Positions 1 through 5,217 of a DNA stretch of 5,217 nt are shown piece after piece (position 1 is the first letter of the stretch; every line of letters begins with the position of its first letter). The DNA is from Acidobacteriota bacterium (GTDB lineage: Bacteria; Acidobacteriota; Thermoanaerobaculia; Multivoradales; JAHEKO01). The translations under genes and the position numbers were made by a program. Below the pieces are notes generated by a model, which worked only from the letters and a program-made list of their open reading frames with translations, searched no databases and was not told where the DNA came from. The stretch covers positions 1-5,217 of the forward strand of contig JAHEKO010000304.1 in NCBI GenBank assembly GCA_024638355.1, given 5' to 3'.

Positions 1-488
1 TGCTCGTCGTGCTGGTGCCGTTTCTCGGCCTGCGGGCGACCCTGTCCGCCGCCCGATCGTGCGTGATGGCGCTCGGCAGGACCCGGCTGATGTTTCGCGT
101 GAGCCTGCTCTACGCGCTGCTGCACCTGCCGGCGTTCATCCTCGGCACGGCGCTCTACGGCCTGATCGGCGCGATCTGGAGCATCGTCGTGGCGGGCCTC
201 GCCTACATGTACCTGAACGCCTACCTGCTCAGGGAGACCGTCGGCATGAGCGTCGTCGAGATCCTGCGCCAGCTTCGGCGGCCCCTTCTGGCGGCGGCGG
301 CGATGGTCGGCGCCATCCTGATCGCCGATCGGGCGCTGCCCCTCGACCTCTTCTCCGCGGGCGGCAGCTGGCTGTCCCTGCTGATCAAGATCCCCCTGGG
401 CGCGGCCGTCTACTGCCTGAGCCTGCATGGGCTCTGGCGCCTCGAAGGCCGACCCGACGGCATCGAGCGGCGGCTCCGAGAGCTCTAG
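1..488 (+). CDS. Polysaccharide/lipid flippase of the MOP superfamily (Wzx-like), C-terminal part
   Basis: Partial gene: the frame is open from the left window edge (first complete codon at 3) and ends at TAG 486-488. About 161 residues are visible. The GTG at 9 is probably internal, since the segment lacks the N-terminal half of a normal 400-500 residue flippase. What is visible is strongly hydrophobic. A helix pair reads LLYALLHLPAFILGTALYGL then IGAIWSIVVAGLAYMYLNAY, followed by a polar loop (MSVVEILRQLRRP), two further membrane segments and a short basic tail ending RRLREL. The G-x-x-G-A-x-W turn after the first helix and the amphipathic loop before the last helices are typical of the C-terminal bundle of Wzx/WzxC-type lipid-linked oligosaccharide exporters, which act in the inner membrane. 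The family assignment comes from pattern recognition; the substrate cannot be read. It converges on the minus-strand cluster, so it is probably transcribed separately. Confidence 0.82.
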   Translation, partial: LVVLVPFLGLRATLSAARSCVMALGRTRLMFRVSLLYALLHLPAFILGTALYGLIGAIWSIVVAGLAYMYLNAYLLRETVGMSVVEILRQLRRPLLAAAAMVGAILIADRALPLDLFSAGGSWLSLLIKIPLGAAVYCLSLHGLWRLEGRPDGIERRLREL

Positions 489-532
489 CCTGAACGTCTC
501 ACCGGCTTTCGTCGCGAGCCGCCGTAGGCTAG
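485..532. terminator. Possible shared terminator between convergent genes (weak)
   Basis: CTAGCC at 485-490 and GGCTAG at 527-532 are exact inverse complements. Each arm contains one of the two convergent TAG stop codons. Inside the loop, GGCT (504-507) and AGCC (517-520) form a second short inverted repeat. Only 40 bases separate the two genes, so any bidirectional terminator has to lie here. The stems are short and no T-run follows on either strand, so this is not a classical intrinsic terminator. It may be coincidence or a weak structure that helps Rho-dependent ending. Confidence 0.25.
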
Positions 533-1395
533 CTCCACAAGAGCTCGACGAGGCGGGCCGTCGTCTCTCCCGGGAAGAACAGGACCAGCGAGGCGAGCAT
601 GGTCCACTGGAACAGATGCAGCCGCATCAGGAGCTGCAGGGAGAGGTGCAGTGCCACGAGTCCGCCGATGGCGAGCAGGCGCGTGCGATCGAACCAGACG
701 AGCGTTCCACCCGCGAGCTCCGCCGCCAGCGCTCCGTGGGTCGCCGCCCGGTGGGCGACGACGCCGTCGAGCCAATCGGGGAGCCGCCGGCGGCGATGGG
801 CTCGAAGCCGCGTGGCGTAGTGGCTGGCCGTGCCCTGCCGCCAGGTCCGGCCCTTCAGCTTGTAGAGCGCCGTCTGCAGGTAGAGGAGAGCGAGCTGGAG
901 CTGCATGAGGCGCAGAGCCCACGGCGAGCCCGCCGCCGCCGCAGGCCGGCTCGCGGCGGCATCGATCGACCAGACCGCGCCCGCGTCCGAGAAGATCATC
1001 AACAGAGTCATCACCCGCAACAGCGCGTCGCCGGAGTGCAGAACGTAGCGGTTGCGATGGTTCAAGGAGACCCCGGCGAGAAGCGCGGCCGCGGCCGCCC
1101 ACCGGGTGCCCCATCCGACCGCGAGGCAAGCCCCGGCGGCGCCGTACACCGCGATGACCGCGGTGACCGAGCGGCGAGAGGCGGGCAGCCAACGGAGGAC
1201 CGAGAAGAGGTGGCGGTCCGGGCCGTTCTTCCAGGCGCCGAAAGAGAACATGCCGTCGGGATCGAGGAGCGCACGAGCATCGCGAGCGTAGAGGGTCGCG
1301 TTGGCGACGATCAGCCCACCCAGGAGAACCCGGAAGAGCGCCAGCGACGACGGGTCGACCGGCGCGTGGAAGAGCTCGTGCCACCAGCCCGGCAC
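529..1395 (-). CDS. HTTM-domain membrane protein (vitamin K-dependent carboxylase-like, SdpB-like)
   Basis: A 288-residue polytopic membrane protein, last in the minus-strand cluster. I chose GTG at 1395 because a strong GGAGGAG ribosome site lies 5 bases upstream and the previous gene stops 2 bases before it; the frame remains open further upstream only inside that gene. HTTM signatures seen: an early S-L-A-L-F-R-V-L-L-G-G helix (about 17-35), N-H-R-N-R with S-G-D (112-123), a helix leading to F-S-D-A-G-A-V-W-S-I-D (135-145), and L-Y-L-Q-T-A-L-Y-K-L-K-G-x-x-W-x-x-G-x-A (171-190). About seven or eight hydrophobic segments can be drawn. Lys179 and Trp185 lie in the region that, from memory, corresponds to the catalytic-lysine segment of human GGCX. 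HTTM proteins include SdpB and gamma-carboxylase relatives; most have no known reaction. Nothing is fused at the C-terminus (no DCC/thioredoxin-like domain). Pairing with the preceding small protein suggests a two-subunit membrane complex; substrate unknown. Confidence 0.9.
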   Translation of the reverse strand: MPGWWHELFHAPVDPSSLALFRVLLGGLIVANATLYARDARALLDPDGMFSFGAWKNGPDRHLFSVLRWLPASRRSVTAVIAVYGAAGACLAVGWGTRWAAAAALLAGVSLNHRNRYVLHSGDALLRVMTLLMIFSDAGAVWSIDAAASRPAAAAGSPWALRLMQLQLALLYLQTALYKLKGRTWRQGTASHYATRLRAHRRRRLPDWLDGVVAHRAATHGALAAELAGGTLVWFDRTRLLAIGGLVALHLSLQLLMRLHLFQWTMLASLVLFFPGETTARLVELLWS

Positions 1396-1397
1396 CG

Positions 1398-1916
1398 CTA
1401 CTCCTCCACCGCCCGGGAAAAGACGGTGCGCACTTCGGGCTCGGCGGGCTCGTCGCGCTGCCCGGGCGCGGGCGACGGATAGCGGTAGACGCGGACCTCG
1501 ACCGCCACGGGTCGCCCCGGGCCACGCCCCGCGGCGGGGCTCCGGCGCCGCCACAGGCGCAACGCGTAGTCGCATAGAGCCGGCTTGAGGAAATCCGTCA
1601 TCGGGTCGCACAGCGCCCACTGCCACGCGATGAACCGCAGGCCGCGGGCCTTGCCGAACCCGGCGCCCTCGTCACAGCCCGGCAGCGGCACGATCTCGAA
1701 CGAGCCGTCGTCCTTCACGATGCCGGTCAGCCCGAGGCGGGTGGCCTCGGGCACCTCCGGGGCGTACATCGACCACCGGTACCAGAGCCCCAGCCGAATG
1801 AACGGCTGATAGATCACCTCGGCCAGCCGCCGCGGCACCCCGCCGGCTCGGAAGTTGGGGACGAGGAAGAGGCCGATCAGATAGAGGATCAGGGCGTCGA
1901 GCCAGGGTCCGTTCAT
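1398..1916 (-). CDS. Small membrane-anchored HTTM-partner protein (SdpA-like architecture)
   Basis: 172 residues. The ATG at 1916 overlaps the upstream glycosyltransferase stop as ATGA; longer versions of the frame would run through that gene. Visible order: one hydrophobic segment at about 7-20 (DALILYLIGLFLVP) with a basic flank after it; then G-L-W-Y-R-W-S-M-Y-A-P (43-52); a stretch with K-D-D-G-S-F-E-I (68-75), likely a beta strand; an amphipathic block with R-F-I-A-W-Q-W and L-C-D-Y-A-L-R-L-W-R-R-R (94-125); a V-E-V-R-V-Y-R-Y strand (139-146); and a charged tail. The W-x-M-[FY]-A-P motif, the D-G-S element and the late strand are what I recall in small proteins encoded beside HTTM genes, including SdpA- and DUF5819-type proteins. 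The architecture and position are seen; family membership is inferred and no enzyme activity can be assigned. It likely acts at the membrane with the HTTM product two bases downstream. Confidence 0.75.
   Translation of the reverse strand: MNGPWLDALILYLIGLFLVPNFRAGGVPRRLAEVIYQPFIRLGLWYRWSMYAPEVPEATRLGLTGIVKDDGSFEIVPLPGCDEGAGFGKARGLRFIAWQWALCDPMTDFLKPALCDYALRLWRRRSPAAGRGPGRPVAVEVRVYRYPSPAPGQRDEPAEPEVRTVFSRAVEE
1401..1407 (-). promoter_or_regulatory. Strong ribosome binding site for the HTTM gene
   Basis: Read on the minus strand, GGAGGAG lies 5 bases before the GTG start at 1395. It overlaps the last codons (Val-Glu-Glu) of the preceding gene. It is the best Shine-Dalgarno match at any junction in the cluster, and it decides the start of the HTTM gene against much longer upstream extensions of the frame. 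Confidence 0.8.
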
Positions 1917-3274
1917 GGCTCGTGCGCCCGCCCCTGCCGTGCGAGGAGCGACTCGACCGCCCGTTCCGCCACGCGATTCTCGGCGTAGGCCGCGTAGGCC
2001 GCGCGCAGCTCGCTCACGCGGCTTCGGAAGCGCGGCTCGCGCAGCAGGCGTTCGATCCGACTGCCGATCCGCCGAGCTCCGTCCCGCCGCCGATCGCCCG
2101 CGATGCCGATGCCGTGATGCACGGCGCGTGAGGTGGTTCCCCCCATGTCCGTCTCGAAGCCGCAGTAGATCAGCATCGGGACTCCGGCGAGCACGCACTC
2201 GTCGACCGTGTTGATCCCGCCGTGCGTCACGGCCGCGTCGGCGTGCTCCAGCACCTCGAGCTGCGGCACCCAGGCGAAGGGGTGGACGTTGCCCGGCAGC
2301 GGGCCGAGCTCGGCAGGCGCGATCCGACCGCCGAGGCTGATCAGCAGCTCCCACTCGGGGCGCTCGGCCACGGCCTCGACGAGCCGCCGCAGGAGCCCGA
2401 GATCGGTCGAGAAGAAGGAGCCGAAGCCGGCGTAGATCAGCGCGCGGTCGCCGCGGCGGCGGCTCTCGAAGATTCGCGCGAGCTCCGGCCGGACGTCATC
2501 GGCCATATCTCGGTCGCCGCGTCTCTCGAGCACCATCGGACCCACGTAGCGGGCGACCTCCGGGGGCGCGTGCGGGAACTCGAACTCCTTCGCGTGCAGG
2601 CTGAGCACCGGCAGCCGCCGGTAGGTGAACGGCATGAGCCACTGGCTGAAATCGGTCTCGTCGCGGAAGTCGAAGCCGCTCCTTCGGGCGAGCAGGCGCA
2701 GGAGCGACAGGCGGTCGCACCCGATCCGGCGGAGCTTCTGCGTCCAGGCCCGCCGCCGCTTTCCCCACCGGAGCAACCGCCAGAGCAGCCACGAGCCCGC
2801 CCGCGTGCCCCGCCAGCCGACCCCGGGCCGCGCCAGGTGATGGGGCGGCGGCAGGCCGGGGCAGCGCCAGATCGACACGAAGCTGTTGAGGAGCGCGATC
2901 GGCACGCCGAGGGCCGTAGCGGCGATGATCTGCTCGTGCATCTCGGCCTCGATCAGAACCAGATCGGGCCGGAGCCCGCGCACGCACCGAACGAAGTCCT
3001 CGACCGCCAGCGAATCGAGCGCTTGCTCGCGACGCCGGCCCAGGCGGCGCAGCCGCTCGGGCGGTCCGGCTCGCCGGTCGGCGGCCAGGAACTCGTCGTA
3101 ACGGCTCGGCTCGAGCGGCTCGAAGTCGAGTCCGTTGGCCGCGACAAGCTCGCGGACATCTGCGGGGCTCGCGTAGGTCACTTGATGCCCCGCGCGCGCC
3201 AGCCGGCGCGCCAGCTCCACTCCGGCGTAGAGCACCGCGGGAACGTCGCCGGTCACGCAGAGGATTCTCGCCAT
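1913..3274 (-). CDS. Family 1 glycosyltransferase (UGT/MGT-like, GT-B fold)
   Basis: 453 residues, the usual length for the family. The ATG at 3274 is chosen because the protein then begins directly with the first Rossmann strand (MARILCVTGD); the open frame extends to 3379 only into the previous gene. The N-terminal acceptor domain includes L-A-R-R-L-A-R-A-G-H-Q-V-T-Y-A (21-35) and L-R-P-D-L-V-L-I-E-A (101-110). The C-terminal donor domain has Y-A-G-F-G-S (281-286) and the sugar-nucleotide signature F-A-W-V-P-Q-L-E-V-L-E-H-A (333-345), V-T-H-G-G-I-N-T-V-D-E (349-359), G-V-P-M-L (364-368) and D376. His351 would contact the diphosphate of the donor. Relatives glycosylate lipids, carotenoids, sterols or polyketides in the cytoplasm. 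Odd points: the usual catalytic GH near residue 12 is absent, and the final DQ motif reads DM. The acceptor is unknown. The stop overlaps the next start (ATGA). Confidence 0.92.
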   Translation of the reverse strand: MARILCVTGDVPAVLYAGVELARRLARAGHQVTYASPADVRELVAANGLDFEPLEPSRYDEFLAADRRAGPPERLRRLGRRREQALDSLAVEDFVRCVRGLRPDLVLIEAEMHEQIIAATALGVPIALLNSFVSIWRCPGLPPPHHLARPGVGWRGTRAGSWLLWRLLRWGKRRRAWTQKLRRIGCDRLSLLRLLARRSGFDFRDETDFSQWLMPFTYRRLPVLSLHAKEFEFPHAPPEVARYVGPMVLERRGDRDMADDVRPELARIFESRRRGDRALIYAGFGSFFSTDLGLLRRLVEAVAERPEWELLISLGGRIAPAELGPLPGNVHPFAWVPQLEVLEHADAAVTHGGINTVDECVLAGVPMLIYCGFETDMGGTTSRAVHHGIGIAGDRRRDGARRIGSRIERLLREPRFRSRVSELRAAYAAYAENRVAERAVESLLARQGRAHEP

Positions 3275-3288
3275 GGGCTGATGCGCCG

Positions 3289-4047
3289 CTACGCGCGCGG
3301 GTAGCCGAGCCTCTCCACCAGACCGGCGTGCCGGTCCTCGAATGCGCGCGTCAGCCGCGGAGTGAAATGCCGGCGCCACTGCCCGGACGCGGGATCACGC
3401 ACGTGAGAGTCCGCCGCCAGGCTTCGAATCGAGTATCTGCGGGCGAGCCAGCCCCCCAGAGCCCTCTCCAGGGCCGACATCCCGTAGAACGCGAACAGCT
3501 CGCGAAAGACGCGCGCCTCGTCGCCGACGATCTCCTCGTAGCGGAAGGTGAGAACGTTCGGATGCTCGCGGGGCCACGACGCCATCGATTCGAAGTGAAG
3601 GCGGCGAAACTCGAGCTCGGCCAGCAGTCCTTCCTCCTCGGGGATCGACCGGAGGTACTCGGCGAACGAGCCGCCGTACGCGCGCAGCCCCTCGGGCACG
3701 CAGCCGTTGGCGAAGTACCAGTCCTCGGCGGTCGGCGCTTCGATGTTGACCCAGGGCTCGGCGCCGCGCCGGTGGTAGAAGTAGCCGGAGACCACCAGGT
3801 CGCGCGGATCGCGGAGGAAGCGCGAGATCCGGAAGCGGCCGAGGCGCTCGAGGTCGAGGGCGCGGTTGTTGACCGAGGCGACGCGGTGCCCGCGGAAGCC
3901 GGCGTAGAAGCTCTCGAGATGGCTGTTGTAGTGGCGATAGCCGGCGCTCCACGGCAGGCACCGGTTGAACAGGGCGTGCATGACGCGCTTGAAGTAGACC
4001 GTCAAGCACTTGTGGTACGAGCAGTGAATCAGGTGGGTCTCGGCCAT
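3289..4047 (-). CDS. PAPS-dependent sulfotransferase
   Basis: 252 residues, the usual size of a single-domain cytosolic sulfotransferase, expected to move sulfate from PAPS to a hydroxyl or amine. ATG at 4047 shares one base with the preceding stop (TGATG), and the protein starts at the first strand of the fold. Seen: the 5'-phosphosulfate loop H-C-S-Y-H-K-C-L-T-V-Y-F (8-19), with Lys13 as the expected catalytic/PAPS lysine; the 3'-phosphate element F-L-R-D-P-R-D-L-V-V-S-G-Y (77-89), with Arg79 and Ser87; a conserved N-V-L-T-F-R-Y-E-E-I strand (164-173); and a C-terminal W-R-R-H-F-T-x-x-L-T-R-A-F (224-236) with a final L-G-Y. The loop has C-L-T-V where many families have S/C-G-T-T, so it belongs to a divergent subgroup. 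Placement between two glycosyltransferases suggests the acceptor is a sugar or glycolipid (inference). Confidence 0.92.
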   Translation of the reverse strand: MAETHLIHCSYHKCLTVYFKRVMHALFNRCLPWSAGYRHYNSHLESFYAGFRGHRVASVNNRALDLERLGRFRISRFLRDPRDLVVSGYFYHRRGAEPWVNIEAPTAEDWYFANGCVPEGLRAYGGSFAEYLRSIPEEEGLLAELEFRRLHFESMASWPREHPNVLTFRYEEIVGDEARVFRELFAFYGMSALERALGGWLARRYSIRSLAADSHVRDPASGQWRRHFTPRLTRAFEDRHAGLVERLGYPRA

Positions 4048-5117
4048 CACCCCGGGTCGGGTCGCGGCCGCCGCCGGCGCCCGAGGTGGAGCGCCAGGCC
4101 GGCGGCGAAGGCGACGCCGCTGCACAGGTAGTAGAGAACGTGAAGCGGCAGAGCGGCGAGCACGAACAGCGGAGACTTCGCACGCAGCAGGAGCCGGTAG
4201 AAGCTCAGGTTGAGCGCCACGATCCCCACCAGGCAGGCGAGCGCCGCGCCGGTCCAGAGCGGGATCGGCATGAGCCAGGGTCCGAGCGCCAGCGCGGCCA
4301 GCAGGGCCCCGGCCAGCAGCGCGCTCAGCCGCTGGCCGTAGCGCAGGTTGAGGTCGTTGGGGATCTTGCCCTGGCGCAACAGCAGCATCGTCCAGGGAAC
4401 CCCTCGCTTGCGCACGTCGACCTCGATCATCCGCGCCAGCGTCCACTTCTTCATGTGGGTGACCTGGATGTCCTTGACCAGCGCGACCGGGTGCCCCGCC
4501 CGGCGCAGCCGCGCGCCGAGCTCGATGTCCTCGATGCTCGCCCGGCCGTAGCCCGCGTCGAATCCGCCCAGCTCCAGAAAGACCGACCGCTTGATCGCCC
4601 CGCAGCCGCTCCAGAAGGTCGAGGCCTCTTCGCTCCCGGCCTGGTGGACGTGGTGGTGCAGGAGATTGCGGTACTGCGACACCAGGTTCGGCGCACCCGG
4701 GCTCGCGTCGTACGAGCCGAAGAAGGCGTCGACCGGCGGACTCGCGAGGAAGCGGTCAGACACCAGGCCCAGCGTCTCGGGCCGCACGCGCACGTCGGCG
4801 TCTACGAAGAACAGGTAGGGATATCGCGCGGCCTCGACGCCCCGATTCCGGGCGGCGGCCGGACCCGAGCGGGTGGCGAGGCGGATCACCCGAGCGCCGT
4901 GGCGGCGAGCGACCTCGGGCGTGGCGTCGGTGGAGGCGTCGTCCACCACGATCACCTCGTAGCTCGAGTGATCCGACGCGTCGAGCGCTCTCAGGCAGAC
5001 TTCGAGGTTGTCGGGGTCGTTGCGCACGGGAACGACGACCGAGAGGGGTGGGCGCTCCCCGAGCGGCGCCGACAGCTCTTGCGGTAGGGCTGTTGGGAGC
5101 TGGCGGCTGCTACTCAC
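4047..5117 (-). CDS. Family 2 glycosyltransferase with C-terminal membrane segments
   Basis: 356 residues, first gene of the cluster. GTG at 5117 is the only standard start before the catalytic domain; a weak GCAGG site lies about 5 bases upstream. The frame has no stop back to the window edge, so a longer N-terminus cannot be excluded. The GT-A domain begins at L-S-V-V-V-P-V-R-N-D (25-34). It continues with V-D-D-A-S-T-D (58-64), G-P-A-A-A-R-N-R-G (85-93), the metal/nucleotide-binding F-V-D-A-D-V (104-109), F-W-S-G-C-G-A-I-K-R (168-177), G-G-F-D, and the catalytic-base region I-E-D (195-197). H-M-K-K-W-T (221-226) and R-x-x-G-V-P-W-T (236-243) follow, then three hydrophobic segments at about 263-282, 285-306 and 316-340 and a basic tail. 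The catalytic face should be cytoplasmic, using a nucleotide sugar on a membrane-bound acceptor; sugar and acceptor are unknown. Its stop overlaps the sulfotransferase start. Confidence 0.94.
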   Translation of the reverse strand: MSSSRQLPTALPQELSAPLGERPPLSVVVPVRNDPDNLEVCLRALDASDHSSYEVIVVDDASTDATPEVARRHGARVIRLATRSGPAAARNRGVEAARYPYLFFVDADVRVRPETLGLVSDRFLASPPVDAFFGSYDASPGAPNLVSQYRNLLHHHVHQAGSEEASTFWSGCGAIKRSVFLELGGFDAGYGRASIEDIELGARLRRAGHPVALVKDIQVTHMKKWTLARMIEVDVRKRGVPWTMLLLRQGKIPNDLNLRYGQRLSALLAGALLAALALGPWLMPIPLWTGAALACLVGIVALNLSFYRLLLRAKSPLFVLAALPLHVLYYLCSGVAFAAGLALHLGRRRRPRPDPG

Positions 5118-5217
5118 GAAGACCTGCTCGGTCGGAACCCGGCTCCGTTCGGCAATAGAGACCAGAACGCGGATACTAGCAGGGGCGCCGAGCGGCGGCG
5201 CTGCGGTGGAGTAGACT
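5118..5217 (-). other. Upstream region of the five-gene cluster
   Basis: The 100 bases before the first GTG probably carry the 5' untranslated region and perhaps the promoter. The part nearest the gene (about 5135-5180) is visibly less GC-rich than the genes. A TAGTAT that could serve as a -10 element (5178-5173) is present, but no recognisable -35 element lies at the right distance. The glycosyltransferase frame remains open here, though without ATG, GTG or TTG. Confidence 0.4.
5185..5201. repeat. GC-only inverted repeat (hairpin) upstream of the cluster
   Basis: GCGCCG (5185-5190) and CGGCGC (5196-5201) are perfect inverse complements around a 5-base loop (AGCGG). The hairpin would be stable in RNA. 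No T-run follows on either strand, so it could be a terminator remnant of an upstream gene, an operator-like site, or chance in GC-rich DNA. Confidence 0.4.

Noticed and set aside
489..528. A small SdpC-like precursor gene downstream of the HTTM gene
   Set aside because: Only 40 bases separate the HTTM stop from the convergent flippase stop, so no precursor can fit there and none is seen elsewhere in the window.
427..1482. Plus-strand open frame of 351 codons opposite the HTTM and SdpA-like genes
   Set aside because: The translation is dominated by Arg, Glu, Gln, Pro and Ala with no hydrophobic core or motif, and it lies antisense to genes with clear family signatures. It is a product of high GC content.
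1396..1626. Longer HTTM protein starting at 1626
   Set aside because: The extra 77 residues are Arg/Ala/Pro-rich, lie wholly within the SdpA-like gene, and the GGAGGAG-GTG pair at 1407-1393 gives a much better start.
1917..2354. Longer version of the SdpA-like protein starting at 2354
   Set aside because: The added 146 residues are Arg-rich and antisense-like in composition, and lie inside the GT1 coding region. The ATGA overlap start is the natural one.
2222..3304. Plus-strand open frame of 360 codons opposite the GT1 gene
   Set aside because: Low-complexity, charged translation (Glu/Arg/His/Gln-rich) exactly opposite a convincing glycosyltransferase; no recognisable domain.
3275..4446. 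Upstream extensions of the GT1 (to 3379) and sulfotransferase (to 4446) frames
   Set aside because: The added sequence is low-complexity and overlaps the preceding genes; both folds begin right at the chosen ATG.
3328..5087. Two long plus-strand open frames (3328-4131 and 4086-5087) opposite the sulfotransferase and GT2
   Set aside because: Both mirror the codon periodicity of the minus-strand genes and show no domain, signal peptide or ribosome site.
5173..5178. TAGTAT as a sigma-70 -10 box for the operon
   Set aside because: No -35-like hexamer lies 16-18 bases upstream (the position reads GCGCCG), so it is mentioned only as part of the upstream region.
1..5217. tRNA, rRNA, CRISPR array, insertion sequence or attachment site
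   Set aside because: No regularly spaced direct repeats, transposase signatures, terminal inverted repeats or RNA-gene-like stretches were seen; almost all bases are accounted for by the six genes.

Overview
This is a very GC-rich window from an unidentified bacterium. Every gene strongly prefers G or C at the third codon position, so long open frames also appear on the strands opposite real genes. The gene set is a C-terminal Wzx-like flippase, two glycosyltransferases, a PAPS-dependent sulfotransferase and a membrane pair containing an HTTM (vitamin K-dependent carboxylase-like) protein. It reads as part of a surface-glycan or glycolipid locus of a high-GC bacterium such as Myxococcota, Acidobacteriota or a related uncultured lineage. 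The sequence alone does not settle the phylum.

Layout: bases 1-488 hold the 3' end of a plus-strand flippase of the MOP superfamily, cut by the window edge. It converges, across a 40-base gap, on a compact minus-strand cluster of five genes. In transcription order these are: a family 2 glycosyltransferase with three C-terminal membrane segments (5117-4047); a sulfotransferase (4047-3289); a family 1 (UGT/MGT-like) glycosyltransferase (3274-1913); a small membrane-anchored protein of 172 residues (1916-1398); and an HTTM membrane protein (1395-529). The junctions are a 1-base TGATG overlap, a 14-base gap, an ATGA overlap and a 2-base gap, so one transcript with translational coupling is very likely. 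About 100 bases upstream of the first gene contain a GC hairpin and a less GC-rich stretch but no convincing promoter.

Inferred role: the membrane-tethered GT2 and the GT1 enzyme would add sugars, and the sulfotransferase would add sulfate to the sugar or its acceptor. GT1 enzymes usually act on lipids or small molecules, so a sulfated glycolipid or glycoside is at least as likely as a polymer. The flippase is a plausible export route, although it is on the other strand and may belong to a neighbouring operon.

The most interesting part is the last gene pair. A small protein with one membrane segment and a W-x-M-Y-A-P motif is directly followed by an HTTM protein. This matches the size, order and architecture of SdpA-SdpB, the pair needed to mature the Bacillus SDP killing peptide, but here it sits in a glycosylation/sulfation operon with no SdpC-like precursor in the window. 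The GT1 enzyme also appears to lack the usual N-terminal catalytic histidine.
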